Below, in pieces: positions 42,657 through 51,594 of a stretch of 64,000 nt of DNA. Position numbers and translations under genes: made by a program. Location: NCBI GenBank assembly GCA_023433615.1, contig JAEZCJ010000090.1, forward strand, positions 12,556-76,555, written 5' to 3'. How positions within the stretch are numbered: position 1 is the stretch's first letter; every line of letters begins with the position of its first letter. The notes beneath the pieces are model-generated. The model was not told where the DNA came from and did not search any database. It was given only the letters and a program-made list of their open reading frames with translations. Origin of the DNA: Bacillota bacterium. Lineage in GTDB: Bacteria; Bacillota; Bacilli; Paenibacillales; Paenibacillaceae.

Positions 42657-43634
42657 TTGGAATACACGTACATGGGCAAATCGGGGATGCGCGTCAGCCG
42701 GCTCTGTCTGGGGACAATGAACTTCGGCGTAGATACGGACGAGCAAGAATCATTCCGGATCATGGATGCCGCGCTGGATGCGGGCATTAATTTCTTCGAC
42801 ACTGCGAATATATACGGCTGGGGCGAGAATGCGGGACGGACGGAGGAGATCGTCGGACGCTGGTTCGCGCTCGGCAGCGGACGTCGCGAGAAGACGGTGC
42901 TCGCGACGAAGTTCTATGGCGACATGCATGATCCGCTGGACGGTCCGAACCGTAAGGAAGGACTGTCCGCGTACAAAATGCGCCGTCACCTCGAGGGCTC
43001 GCTCCGTCGTCTGCAGACCGATCACATCGAGCTGTACCAGATGCATCACGTGGATCGCAACGTCAGCTGGGACGAGCTGTGGGGCGCGTTCGAGACGGCC
43101 GTGACGCAGGGCAAAATCGGCTATGTCGGCTCCAGCAACTTTGCAGGCTGGGACATTGCCGTCGCGCAGGGCGAGGCGAAACGGCGCGGCTTCTTGGGCC
43201 TCATCTCCGAGCAGCATAAGTATAACCTGCTCTGCCGCCTGCCCGAGCTGGAAGTGCTGCCGGCATCGCAGGCGCTGGGCCTGGGCGTCATTCCTTGGAG
43301 CCCGCTTGACGGCGGCTTGCTGTCAGGCAACGCGCTCCGCGGCGGGGCGGGCAAGCGCAGCGGCGACGCGAAGCGCGTCGAGCAGCATCGGGCGCAGCTC
43401 GAAGCGTATGCGGCCTTCTGCGACGAGCTCGGCGAGCGCGAGGATGTCGTATCGCTGGCTTGGCTGCTCGCGAACCCGGCGGTCACTGCGCCGATCATCG
43501 GCGTGCGCACGCTGGAGCAGTTCGAGCGCTCGCTGCGCGCAGTCGAGGTGAAGCTCGACGAGTCGTCGATGAAGCGGCTGGACGAGATTTTCCCGGGGCC
43601 GGGCGGGGATGCGCCGCGGGCGTACGCTTGGTAA
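42657..43634 (+). CDS. Aldo/keto reductase
   Basis: 325 residues. TIM-barrel NADPH enzyme: MEYTYMGKSGMRVSRLCLGT at the start, INFFDTANIYGWG with the catalytic Asp and Tyr, VLATKFYG with Lys, and MHHVDRN with His; the NADPH end reads LANPAVTAPIIGVRT. The TTG at 42657 was chosen because GGGAG lies 8 nt before it and the product then starts as relatives do; an ATG at 42642 has no ribosome site. Related enzymes reduce aldehydes and ketones in detoxification. Monocistronic with a terminator. Confidence 0.9.
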   Translation: MEYTYMGKSGMRVSRLCLGTMNFGVDTDEQESFRIMDAALDAGINFFDTANIYGWGENAGRTEEIVGRWFALGSGRREKTVLATKFYGDMHDPLDGPNRKEGLSAYKMRRHLEGSLRRLQTDHIELYQMHHVDRNVSWDELWGAFETAVTQGKIGYVGSSNFAGWDIAVAQGEAKRRGFLGLISEQHKYNLLCRLPELEVLPASQALGLGVIPWSPLDGGLLSGNALRGGAGKRSGDAKRVEQHRAQLEAYAAFCDELGEREDVVSLAWLLANPAVTAPIIGVRTLEQFERSLRAVEVKLDESSMKRLDEIFPGPGGDAPRAYAW

Positions 43635-43650
43635 TTCGGTGAGGAACGCG

Positions 43651-43698
43651 AAGAGGCGTCCCTTCGTCATCTTGCGATGACGGGAGGGGCGCCTCTTG
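43651..43698 (+). terminator. Terminator between aldo/keto reductase and SLH gene
   Basis: AAGAGGCG and CGCCTCTT close a long stem with inner pairing GTCAT/GATGAC; TTGTC follows. It can serve both convergent genes. Confidence 0.75.
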
Positions 43699-43719
43699 TC
43701 AGTGTTGCGGCGTTCGGGA

Positions 43720-45663
43720 TTAGTCTAACTGCGGGAATTGTGCGCTGTGATAGCCATTGGCAGCAAATATTGCATTGAGGTTGAATTCCTTACCTTCCGC
43801 GTACCAAACGCTTATGTCAATATCGACGGTATTGCCGCTCACAGATACAGAGGAAGGCTGTATCGGCGGAGCCATGAAATCGAGTAAGTCAAAGATGTTA
43901 TAGCTGTTGATATCGTCGACCCCGTCTATGGCTTCGACATTTGCGCTGAACGTGACGCGGAATACGCCGTCGCCCCGATCCTCCAGATCGGTTACCGCTA
44001 CGCCGTCTGGAGGCGTCGTGACATGGATAACCGCAAGCTGGGATGCAAGGCCCGCGCCGTCCAGGACGACAACATAAACGTCATAATTCGTATTGTCGGA
44101 CGGTAATGATCCCGTCACGAATAGCTCGGTCGTATTGGCAGCTATCAATCGGCTGGAGGCATCCAATGCGTCATGATCGCCGCTGTCGTGGCCCGCAATG
44201 ATCTGACTTGCGGTCGGTTCAGATGCTTCGTCCGGCAGAACGACATAATACGCGGTACCTTCTTCATCCAAACGGAGCTCAAAAGCGACTTGCTTGCTGG
44301 CAGGCAGTTGAGGAGTGCCGACCCTAGGGAAGCCTAAGGTGTAGCTAGGCGGTGTCGTGTCCTCGTTCTCGATCGGCAATACCGTGTAGGTTTCGCTCAT
44401 GACCGGACTGTTCGTCATGCCGTCCTTCATGGCAATGGCCTTGATTGTAGTGGCTTCTATGATGTGAATAGGTTGACCTTCCATATAGTAATAGCTGGCC
44501 GTTGTAGGGTCGCCGCCGTTCAACGTGTAGTACACGGATGCGCCGACCGTTGTCGTAGTCAAGGAGACGTTGGTGCCGTACTCGACTTCTCCGCCAGCCG
44601 GATTAGCTGTCGGTATGGCGACTTGTTCGGGAGCTGCAATCGTAAAGGATACGGTCATGACCTGGCTGTTGTAATAGCCGGACCTGACGGCGATGGCCTT
44701 GACCGTGACCGCGTTCGTGATCGTGATTGGTCCTTCATACAACGTGCTGGTATGCGTCGGCGTGCTGCCGTCCGTCGTGTAGTAGATGGAAGCGCCGGAT
44801 GTGCTTGTGCTGAGCGTCACGGTTGTTCCGGACGCGACCTCGCCGCCTGCAGGGCTGGCCGAAGGCGCAGAAGCCGTCGACACAGATGGTGAAGGCGAAG
44901 TTGACGGCTGAGGCGTCGTTACTTCCTCTTTGTCTGCCGGTTCTTCCTCTGTACCACCCTGTAGGAGCGCAGCTTTGGCTTCCGGATCTTCGATCCATTG
45001 CTTCTTCACTGGATCGTAATTCGCTATTGCATCCTTGGTCGTATACGAATCCAGAACCAGCTGCTGTCGGGTTGCGTTCGCTTTGCCGCCGAAAGCGCCA
45101 TCCTCCGCAGCCACAAGCTTCTTCTCGATCGCTAGGGCGACATAGCCCTTCGCCCAATCGGACACGGATGCGTCGTCGATTCCAGTTGTCTTCTCCGCTT
45201 GATCCTTGAGACCGAGCCCTTTAACGAGGAATGCGGCAAGCTGCTCCTTGGTGACGTTTCCTGCCGGGTCGAATTTGCCTTCACCCATGCCGTCCGTGAT
45301 TCCGGCTTTTTTGACGGCCTCGATGAAGGGGAGTGCATAACCGTTGGCGGCATCATCGGCCTTCACGTCCGAGAAGCTGGACGTCTTCAACGAAGTATCG
45401 ACCTTCAGGCCGAAGATCAATGCGGCGACCTTGGCGAATTGCGCGCGATTCATCTCGTCCTTCAGTCCGAAACTCCCTTCGGAGACCCCGTCGAAGATTC
45501 CCGCCTCGATCATAGCGTCGAATTTAGCCTTCGTGGCGGCATCCAAATCTTTGAGATCTTGAAAATCCGCCGATGTCTTCGCGCTTACAGGCTCTGCGGA
45601 TAACATGGGCATGCAGATAACCAGTGCCAATAACATGCATAGCCATCTTGCTCGTTTTCTCAT
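43720..45663 (-). CDS. SLH-domain surface protein with chitobiase-like C-terminal repeats
   Basis: 647 residues. Signal peptide 1-28, then three SLH domains to about residue 225 (segments such as EMNRAQFAKVAALIFGLK and NVTKEQLAAFLVKGLGLK), a Thr/Ser/Pro linker, and two ~85-residue CHB_HEX_C_1-like modules (ASIYYTTDGSTPTHTST and ASVYYTLNGGDPTTAS). The last ~200 residues are a beta-rich domain ending in LNAIFAANGYHSAQFPQLD. SLH domains anchor it to pyruvylated wall polymer. GGAGG precedes the ATG. No catalytic motif seen, so an adhesin or structural role is the safe reading. Confidence 0.88.
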   Translation of the reverse strand: MRKRARWLCMLLALVICMPMLSAEPVSAKTSADFQDLKDLDAATKAKFDAMIEAGIFDGVSEGSFGLKDEMNRAQFAKVAALIFGLKVDTSLKTSSFSDVKADDAANGYALPFIEAVKKAGITDGMGEGKFDPAGNVTKEQLAAFLVKGLGLKDQAEKTTGIDDASVSDWAKGYVALAIEKKLVAAEDGAFGGKANATRQQLVLDSYTTKDAIANYDPVKKQWIEDPEAKAALLQGGTEEEPADKEEVTTPQPSTSPSPSVSTASAPSASPAGGEVASGTTVTLSTSTSGASIYYTTDGSTPTHTSTLYEGPITITNAVTVKAIAVRSGYYNSQVMTVSFTIAAPEQVAIPTANPAGGEVEYGTNVSLTTTTVGASVYYTLNGGDPTTASYYYMEGQPIHIIEATTIKAIAMKDGMTNSPVMSETYTVLPIENEDTTPPSYTLGFPRVGTPQLPASKQVAFELRLDEEGTAYYVVLPDEASEPTASQIIAGHDSGDHDALDASSRLIAANTTELFVTGSLPSDNTNYDVYVVVLDGAGLASQLAVIHVTTPPDGVAVTDLEDRGDGVFRVTFSANVEAIDGVDDINSYNIFDLLDFMAPPIQPSSVSVSGNTVDIDISVWYAEGKEFNLNAIFAANGYHSAQFPQLD

Positions 45664-45856
45664 ACATCAACCTCCGTAACATCGAATAAGTTCAATTGTT
45701 ATTATATCGGTAAAAAATGGCTAAACGTTTAGAGATTTATGTAAGGGAAAGTGACATTTCCGCTCGAAAAAAGATACCCTTACGCCAAACGTCTTCATCA
45801 AGACGAATGTTGCGAGGATATCTCATCTGTCGGGCTGTCGCATGGCGCGATTATGA

Positions 45857-46276
45857 TTATGCCTGACCGCTGTCGCTTCCTTGTTCCATGTAGACGACTT
45901 CCCAGATGTGGCCGTCGGGGTCCTGGAAGCTGCGGCTGTACATGAAGCCGTGATCCTGCGGATCGCCAGCTGCCGAGCCGCCGGAGGCAAGCGCCTTGTC
46001 GGCCAGCTCGTCCACCTGCGCTCGGCTGTCGGCAGAAATAGCGACCATCACTTCCGTCGTCATGGACGTGTCGGCAATCGACTTGCTCGTGAAGGATTGG
46101 AAGAACGGTTCGACGAGGAGCATCGCGAAAATATTGTCTCCGATAACGAGGCAGCCGGCATTCTCATCCGTAAACGCCGGATTGAACTCGAATCCGAGCG
46201 CTTGGAAGAATCGAATCGAAGCTTGCAAATCTTTCACCGGCAAATTCACGAAAATCATATTGGACTTAATAGCCAT
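45857..46276 (-). CDS. VOC (glyoxalase/bleomycin-resistance) family protein
   Basis: 139 residues with paired beta-alpha-beta-beta-beta modules: FVNLPVKDLQASIRFFQALGF at the N terminus and SRSFQDPDGHIWEVVYME at the C terminus. The metal position normally filled by the first His is Asn or Val here, as in the PhnB-like glyoxalases, so the catalytic state is open. GAGGTGATGAAAA precedes the ATG. No operon partner. Confidence 0.85.
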   Translation of the reverse strand: MAIKSNMIFVNLPVKDLQASIRFFQALGFEFNPAFTDENAGCLVIGDNIFAMLLVEPFFQSFTSKSIADTSMTTEVMVAISADSRAQVDELADKALASGGSAAGDPQDHGFMYSRSFQDPDGHIWEVVYMEQGSDSGQA

Positions 46277-46601
46277 TTTTCATCACCTCATGATTGGTTT
46301 CGTTATTGCTTGATTAAAATATAACCAATGAGGAATATTCCTGTCAAGGAATATTTTTGTGCAGTGCACGATAGTGTTTGTACATCACATTCCAGGGTTT
46401 AAGGGTCGGAAAATAGCGTGTAAAAGTACAACTAATTCACGAGGTGCACCATGAGCGTGAAGTTGAGTGTAATAAAGTGCAACAATTATTGATGAGACCG
46501 GCCGATTTGGGATACCGGGCATTACTAGTGGTAGACAAAGCATCTATCTGCTCGAAAGCGGCATGTTCGGAAAGAATAGATGCATGATCCTGCACGAAAA
46601 G
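46277..46601. other. Intergenic region, weak repeats only
   Basis: Two imperfect copies of AAAGTNCAAC (near 46427 and 46475) and a short GGAATATTCC-like dyad at about 46332 before the VOC gene. No gene identified. Confidence 0.4.
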
Positions 46602-46634
46602 AACCGCCAGGAGATCAGGAGATCTCCGGCGGTT
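46602..46634 (-). terminator. ilvA terminator
   Basis: AACCGCC-GGAGATC pairs with GATCTCC-GGCGGTT around AGGA; on the minus strand CTTTTCG follows. It is 70 bp beyond the ilvA stop. Confidence 0.85.
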
Positions 46635-46705
46635 ATCGTGACGGTCATGGAATCACATGCCGGCCCATAGTCGGTTGCCAGCACAACTCCGCTAACAGCA
46701 TACGG

Positions 46706-47974
46706 CTAGATCAAGAAATTGAACAGATGCGGGTCCTTGTTCAGCTCCAGGAAGCTGATGCCCTTGTTGCGCATCCGCGCAATGAGCGGCTCGTAGTCCT
46801 CCCGGTGCGTCAGCTCGAGGCCGACCAGCGCGGGACCGTTATCCTTGTTGTGCTTCTTCGTATACTCGAAGCGGGTGATGTCGTCGCCGGGACCTAGCAC
46901 ATCGTCGAGAAATTCGCGAAGCGCGCCTGCCCGCTGAGGGAAGTTGATCATAAAGTAATGCTTCAGCCCTTCATAGATCAACGACCGCTCCTTGATCTCC
47001 TGCATCCGGTCGACGTCGTTGTTCCCGCCGCTTACGATGCAGACGACTGTCTTGCCGGCAATCCGGTCGCGATACGCATCAAGCGCCGCGATGGGCAGCG
47101 CGCCGGCCGGCTCAGCGACAATGGCGCTCTCGTTGTACAACTCCAGCATCGTCGTGCATACCTTGCCCTCCGGCACCAGGGCGATATCGTCGAGCAGCTC
47201 CCGGGACAGCTCGAACGTCATGTCGCCGACCCGCTTAACAGCGGCCCCGTCGACGAACTTGTCGATCTGTTCGAGCGCCGTGACGACGCCGTTATCGAGC
47301 GAGACGCGCATCGAAGGCGCGCCTTCCGGTTCTACGCCGATCACCGAGGTCGCTTGCGACACGCTCTTGATATAAGTCCCGACCCCGGCAGCAAGGCCGC
47401 CGCCGCCGATGGTCAGGAACACGTAATCGGGCAGCTCGCCGGCATCCTCGATGATTTCGAGCCCGACCGTGCCGTTGCCGGCGATGATGCGGGGATCGTC
47501 GAACGGATGAATGAACGTCATGCCATGCTGTTCTGCCGCTTGTACAGCCTCTGCGTACGCATCGTCGAACGTATCGCCGACAAGCACGACTTCCACTGCA
47601 TGACCGCCGAAGAAGGACACCTGGCGCACCTTCTGTCGCGGCGTCGTGCTCGGCATATAGATTTTCCCCGGGACACCAAGCGCATGGCAGGAATAAGCGA
47701 CTCCCTGCGCATGATTGCCTGCACTGGCGCACACGACTCCTTTAGCCAGCACGTCCTGCGGCAGCGTCCGCATGACATGATAGGCGCCGCGGATCTTGAA
47801 TGACCGGACGACTTGCAGGTCTTCTCGTTTCAGCAGGACCGTGCAGCCGTATCGCTCCGACAGCACGCGGCTGTGTTGAAGCGGCGTGCGGACGACAACC
47901 TCCTTCAAGAGATGCTGCGCCATTACGATATCGCCGAGCTTAACCCCGTTCATGCTCTCTCCCGAATGCATCAT
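46706..47974 (-). CDS. ilvA: Threonine ammonia-lyase (biosynthetic)
   Basis: 422 residues. PLP enzyme that makes 2-oxobutanoate from threonine, first step of isoleucine synthesis. The PLP lysine is in VRSFKIRGAYH; the Gly-rich phosphate loop is IGGGGLAAGVG; SGGNNDVDR follows. The last ~85 residues (MINFPQRAGALREFLDDVL) are one ACT-like regulatory domain, the arrangement of Bacillus IlvA, which also has 422 residues. The start is ATG 47974 with GGGAGAGG upstream. A T-box leader with an Ile-type specifier precedes it, so transcription rises when tRNA-Ile is uncharged. Other ilv genes are elsewhere. Confidence 0.95.
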   Translation of the reverse strand: MMHSGESMNGVKLGDIVMAQHLLKEVVVRTPLQHSRVLSERYGCTVLLKREDLQVVRSFKIRGAYHVMRTLPQDVLAKGVVCASAGNHAQGVAYSCHALGVPGKIYMPSTTPRQKVRQVSFFGGHAVEVVLVGDTFDDAYAEAVQAAEQHGMTFIHPFDDPRIIAGNGTVGLEIIEDAGELPDYVFLTIGGGGLAAGVGTYIKSVSQATSVIGVEPEGAPSMRVSLDNGVVTALEQIDKFVDGAAVKRVGDMTFELSRELLDDIALVPEGKVCTTMLELYNESAIVAEPAGALPIAALDAYRDRIAGKTVVCIVSGGNNDVDRMQEIKERSLIYEGLKHYFMINFPQRAGALREFLDDVLGPGDDITRFEYTKKHNKDNGPALVGLELTHREDYEPLIARMRNKGISFLELNKDPHLFNFLI

Positions 47975-48002
47975 GGACCTCTCCCTCTTCCTCCTGAAAA
48001 TA

Positions 48003-48319
48003 AAAAAATCCCGTCCCGGCAAGGGACGAGATGTACTCGCGATACCACCCTCATTCCGCCGGACTCGTCCCCAATCGCGCATCTGCATGCGGGAATGGAT
48101 CGGTGCCATCGGCGGCACTCAGCAACGTACGTGTTCATACGCGGTCCGGGTAACGGCGGACGTTCCGTCTTCGCTTACGCTCCGGCGGGAGGTTCGGCTT
48201 AAGCTTCTCCGGGATGATATAGCGCCTGGCGGCAAAGATCGGCTTGCAGCGAATGCCGACTCTCTGGGCAATGCCTATCCGGCGTACGGGTTCCCTTCAT
48301 CGAATGTGGAAATATGGTT
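48003..48319 (-). promoter_or_regulatory. T-box riboswitch leader of ilvA
   Basis: The T-box sequence AGGGTGGTATCGCG lies at 48051-48038 on the minus strand, followed by a terminator (GTCCC-TTGC-GGGAC, then seven T at about 48009-48003). Stem I shows CAGAGAGTCGG and the paired AAGCCGA. A specifier candidate ATC (Ile) lies in TATATCATCCCGG near 48218-48211; two overlapping ATC choices exist. Isoleucine fits the ilvA gene it controls. Confidence 0.88.
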
Positions 48320-48325
48320 TCTTTT

Positions 48326-48354
48326 GTTATACCCCTGGCGCAAGCTATTGTCAA
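48326..48354 (-). promoter_or_regulatory. Promoter of the T-box/ilvA transcript
   Basis: TTGACA (48354-48349), 17-bp spacer, TATAAC (48331-48326) on the minus strand. Nearly consensus; the transcript start would be near 48319. Confidence 0.85.
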
Positions 48355-48614
48355 CATCCGGCCAGCAACTTCCATTTTGCCTGCTCGTTCGAGTTGGTAA
48401 GTTAAGGGAACTAACCGGGCATGCATGCTTTCCTTATATTAATCTAACATCTCGTCCCCATAATGAATGCAAGAAGATTGTTGTGTTACAGCGGCCTCAC
48501 GGCACTTTCGGACTAGGCACAAGGGGCGGGAGAGGATTCATACGAGTGTGAAAACGGCTTGCGCAAGGTTCAAAAGTTGTAAGTGTAAGGTCATAGTTTG
48601 CGGAATCTTACGGG

Positions 48615-48690
48615 TAGTTCTGAAGAACTATTCATATACCGTTTGATTAGTTCTAAAGTATTTGACTTTTGGAGATTTGGCCTGTTTAAT
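48615..48690 (+). promoter_or_regulatory. Promoter of the type IV pilus operon with upstream dyad
   Basis: TTGACT (48662-48667), 17-bp spacer, TTTAAT (48685-48690). Upstream lies the perfect dyad TAGTTC-TGAA-GAACTA (48615-48630), and a half-site TAGTTCTA at about 48648. The dyad is centred some 75 bp before the expected transcript start and could bind an activator. Confidence 0.65.
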
Positions 48691-48765
48691 TAGAAGTAGA
48701 TACATATTATGCGACAAGATTCGAGAATAATTTACAATAATTGTCACTATTGGGGTGATATATCC

Positions 48766-50436
48766 ATGTCTGTCAATCGCAAACGGATCGGTGACCTGTT
48801 GGTAGAGGCTGGCGTAATTTCGGAGGAGCAACTGGGTCAAGCGCTGGCCCAACAGCGCGAGCTCAAGATGCGGCTTGGCGACGTGTTGATCTCCCAACGC
48901 TACATTACCGAGCAGCAGTTCATTGAAGTGCTGGAGTTCCAGCTTGGGATTCCGCATGTCCAGCTGTTTCGCCAGAAAGTCGATCCGAAGGTCATTAACC
49001 TCGTTCCCCAGAAGCTCGCGGCGCAGCACGTGATCATTCCGCTGCGGCTCGAAGGAAGCAAGCTGACGGTGGCAATGGCGGATCCGCTCGATTATTTTGC
49101 GATCGATGAGCTCAGAATGGCGACTGGACTGCGTATCGAGCCTGTCATTGCGTCGAAGGACGAGCTGCTGCGTGCCATTAATCGCTATTACGGCATGCAG
49201 GAGTCGATCGACGCGATCTCGCAGAATTTGCAGGCACGCGAGACGGAAGAACCCCGAACGCAGGCGCAGGAAGAAGAGGATTCGCCGGTCGTCAAGACGG
49301 TGAATCAGATCATCCTGCAAGCCGTTCAGATCGGCGCGAGCGACATTCACTTCGATCCGCAGGAAGACAGCTTCCGTATCCGCTATCGGGTCGACGGCAT
49401 CATGCGGACGGAGCGGGTGCTGCCGCCCGGCATGCAAGGCGTCATCGTGGCGCGTGTCAAGATCATGGCGAACCTGAACGTCGCCGAGCGGAGGCTGCCG
49501 CAGGACGGCCGGGTCGAGATGGACGTCGCGTTCCGCAAGGTCGATCTCCGGATCTCGACGCTGCCGACGATCCACGGCGAGAAGGTCGTGATGCGGATTC
49601 TCGACCTAGGCCAAGCGCTGACCGAGATCGATAAGCTGGACTTATCGGCACACAATTTTCGGCTGTTCAGCAAGGGGATCGCAGGTCACAGCGGCGTCGC
49701 CCTCATTACGGGACCGACGGGCAGCGGCAAAACGACGACGCTCTACTCGGCGCTGGCGCGGCTCAATAACGAAGACCGCAACATCATCACGGTCGAGGAC
49801 CCGGTCGAATACCAGCTTCACGGAATCAATCAAGTGCAGGTGAACGCGACGACCGGACTCTCGTTCGCGCGCGGGCTGAGGACGATATTGCGGCAAGACC
49901 CCGATATCGTCATGGTGGGCGAGATCCGCGATCTCGAGACGGCGGAGATCGCGATCCGAGCGGCGATGACCGGCCACCTCGTACTGAGTACGCTTCATAC
50001 GAACAGTGCGGTCAGCACCATTACGCGTCTGATCGACATGGGCGTCGAACCGTTCTTGATCGCTTCGGCGGTCAACTGCGTCGTCGGTCAGCGGCTGGTC
50101 CGCCGGATCTGCCCGCATTGCGCGGAGACGCAGCGGCCCGGCGAGGAAGAGAAGCGGCTGCTCGACAAGTACGGCTTCGAGGTAGAGACCGTTCGCCGCG
50201 GGATCGGCTGCGCGGAGTGCGGCCGCAGCGGCTACAAAGGCCGCCTAGGCATCCACGAAGTACTGTCGCTCGACGACACGTTCCGCTCCATGGTGCTCGA
50301 CCGGAAGGCTGACAGCGAGTATGCGGCCCACGCCGAGACGATCGGACTGATCCCGATGGTTATGGACGGTCTCGAGAAGGTCGCTCAGGGGAAGACATCC
50401 GTTGCGGAAGTGTTCCGCGTGACGGGAACGGAATGA
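48766..50436 (+). CDS. pilB: Type IV pilus extension ATPase PilB
   Basis: 556 residues. N-terminal MshEN-type domain (RKRIGDLLVEAGVISEEQL), then the GspE/PilB motor: Walker A GPTGSGKTTT, Asp box VEDPVEYQL, Walker B ILRQDPDIVMVGEIRD, His box TLHTNSAVST, and the zinc-binding tetracysteine CPHC...CAEC. It drives pilin polymerisation. The ATG at 48766 with GGGGTGA upstream was chosen over a 19-codon longer frame. First gene of the pilus operon. Confidence 0.95.
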   Translation: MSVNRKRIGDLLVEAGVISEEQLGQALAQQRELKMRLGDVLISQRYITEQQFIEVLEFQLGIPHVQLFRQKVDPKVINLVPQKLAAQHVIIPLRLEGSKLTVAMADPLDYFAIDELRMATGLRIEPVIASKDELLRAINRYYGMQESIDAISQNLQARETEEPRTQAQEEEDSPVVKTVNQIILQAVQIGASDIHFDPQEDSFRIRYRVDGIMRTERVLPPGMQGVIVARVKIMANLNVAERRLPQDGRVEMDVAFRKVDLRISTLPTIHGEKVVMRILDLGQALTEIDKLDLSAHNFRLFSKGIAGHSGVALITGPTGSGKTTTLYSALARLNNEDRNIITVEDPVEYQLHGINQVQVNATTGLSFARGLRTILRQDPDIVMVGEIRDLETAEIAIRAAMTGHLVLSTLHTNSAVSTITRLIDMGVEPFLIASAVNCVVGQRLVRRICPHCAETQRPGEEEKRLLDKYGFEVETVRRGIGCAECGRSGYKGRLGIHEVLSLDDTFRSMVLDRKADSEYAAHAETIGLIPMVMDGLEKVAQGKTSVAEVFRVTGTE

Positions 50437-50525
50437 CGGTTCATTCCGATAACGGGCAAGGTAACGGTTCCGGGTACAGCGCCGGCCATTCGCGCAAGCG
50501 ACAACTTGGATGAGGAGGGCGAAGC

Positions 50526-51569
50526 GTGCACATTAACGAGTTATTGGCCATGGCGCATCAGAACAAAGCATCCGATGTCCATCTCACGGTCGGATCGCCG
50601 CCGATGTTCCGGATTCACGGGAGTCTCTCGCCGGTATCCGAGCAGGTGCTGGCAAGGACGGACATTCTTGACATGATTCGCGATCTGCTCTCGACGGAGC
50701 AATATGAACAATTCATGGAGACGGGCGACGTTGACCTGTCCCACGGCATTCCCGGCGTATCCCGATTCCGGGTTAACGCTTATAAGCAGAAAGGCAATGC
50801 GGCATTGACGATCCGTCTGATTCCGCAGAACATTCCGTCGATGGAACAGCTTGGGCTTCCGAAGATCGCGGAGGAATTCGCAGGCAAGCCGCAGGGCTTG
50901 CTCCTCGTAACCGGTCCGACCGGCAGCGGCAAATCGACGACATTGGCCGCAATTCTCGACTACATCAATCGGACGCGCAGCGATCATATCATCACGCTGG
51001 AGGATCCGATCGAATTCGTACATAACCACAAGTCATGCATCGTCAACCAGCGCGAGATCGGCGTCGACACGGCGTCCTTCGCAAGCGGCCTCCGCGCGGC
51101 ACTGCGGCAGGATCCTGACGTGGTGCTCGTAGGCGAGATGCGCGACCTCGAGACGATCTCGATCGCCATTACGGCCGCCGAGACGGGTCACCTCGTATTC
51201 GGCACGCTGCATACGGCAGACGCGCCGCAGACGATCGACCGGATCATCGACGTGTTCCCGCCGGAGGCGCAGCAGCAGATTCGCGTTCAGCTGTCCTCCG
51301 TGCTGCTCGGCGTAATGGCGCAGCGGCTGCTGCCGACGGCGGACGGCGCAGGCCGAGTCGCCGCCATCGAGGTGCTGGTGAATACGCCGGCCGTCGCGAA
51401 CTTGATCCGCTCCGAGAAGATCCATCAGATCCGATCGGTCATGCAGACCGGCCGGGCGCAAGGGATGATCACGATGGACAGCGCGCTGCGCGAGCTGCTC
51501 CAGAAACGGGTCATCACGATGGAGACGGCGAAGGAAGCGCTGTTCGGCTTCGCGGACCTGCAATCTTAG
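50526..51569 (+). CDS. pilT: Type IV pilus retraction ATPase PilT
   Basis: 347 residues, the normal PilT length. Walker A GPTGSGKSTT, Asp box TLEDPIEFVH, Walker B RQDPDVVLVGEMRDLET, His box TLHTADAPQTIDRIIDVFP and the C-terminal RLLP region. It retracts pili, which implies that these pili support twitching, DNA uptake or surface sensing. GTG start with GAGGAGGG upstream, 89 nt after pilB. Confidence 0.95.
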   Translation: MHINELLAMAHQNKASDVHLTVGSPPMFRIHGSLSPVSEQVLARTDILDMIRDLLSTEQYEQFMETGDVDLSHGIPGVSRFRVNAYKQKGNAALTIRLIPQNIPSMEQLGLPKIAEEFAGKPQGLLLVTGPTGSGKSTTLAAILDYINRTRSDHIITLEDPIEFVHNHKSCIVNQREIGVDTASFASGLRAALRQDPDVVLVGEMRDLETISIAITAAETGHLVFGTLHTADAPQTIDRIIDVFPPEAQQQIRVQLSSVLLGVMAQRLLPTADGAGRVAAIEVLVNTPAVANLIRSEKIHQIRSVMQTGRAQGMITMDSALRELLQKRVITMETAKEALFGFADLQS

Positions 51570-51594
51570 CTTTATTCGATAGGAGGGAGCACCG

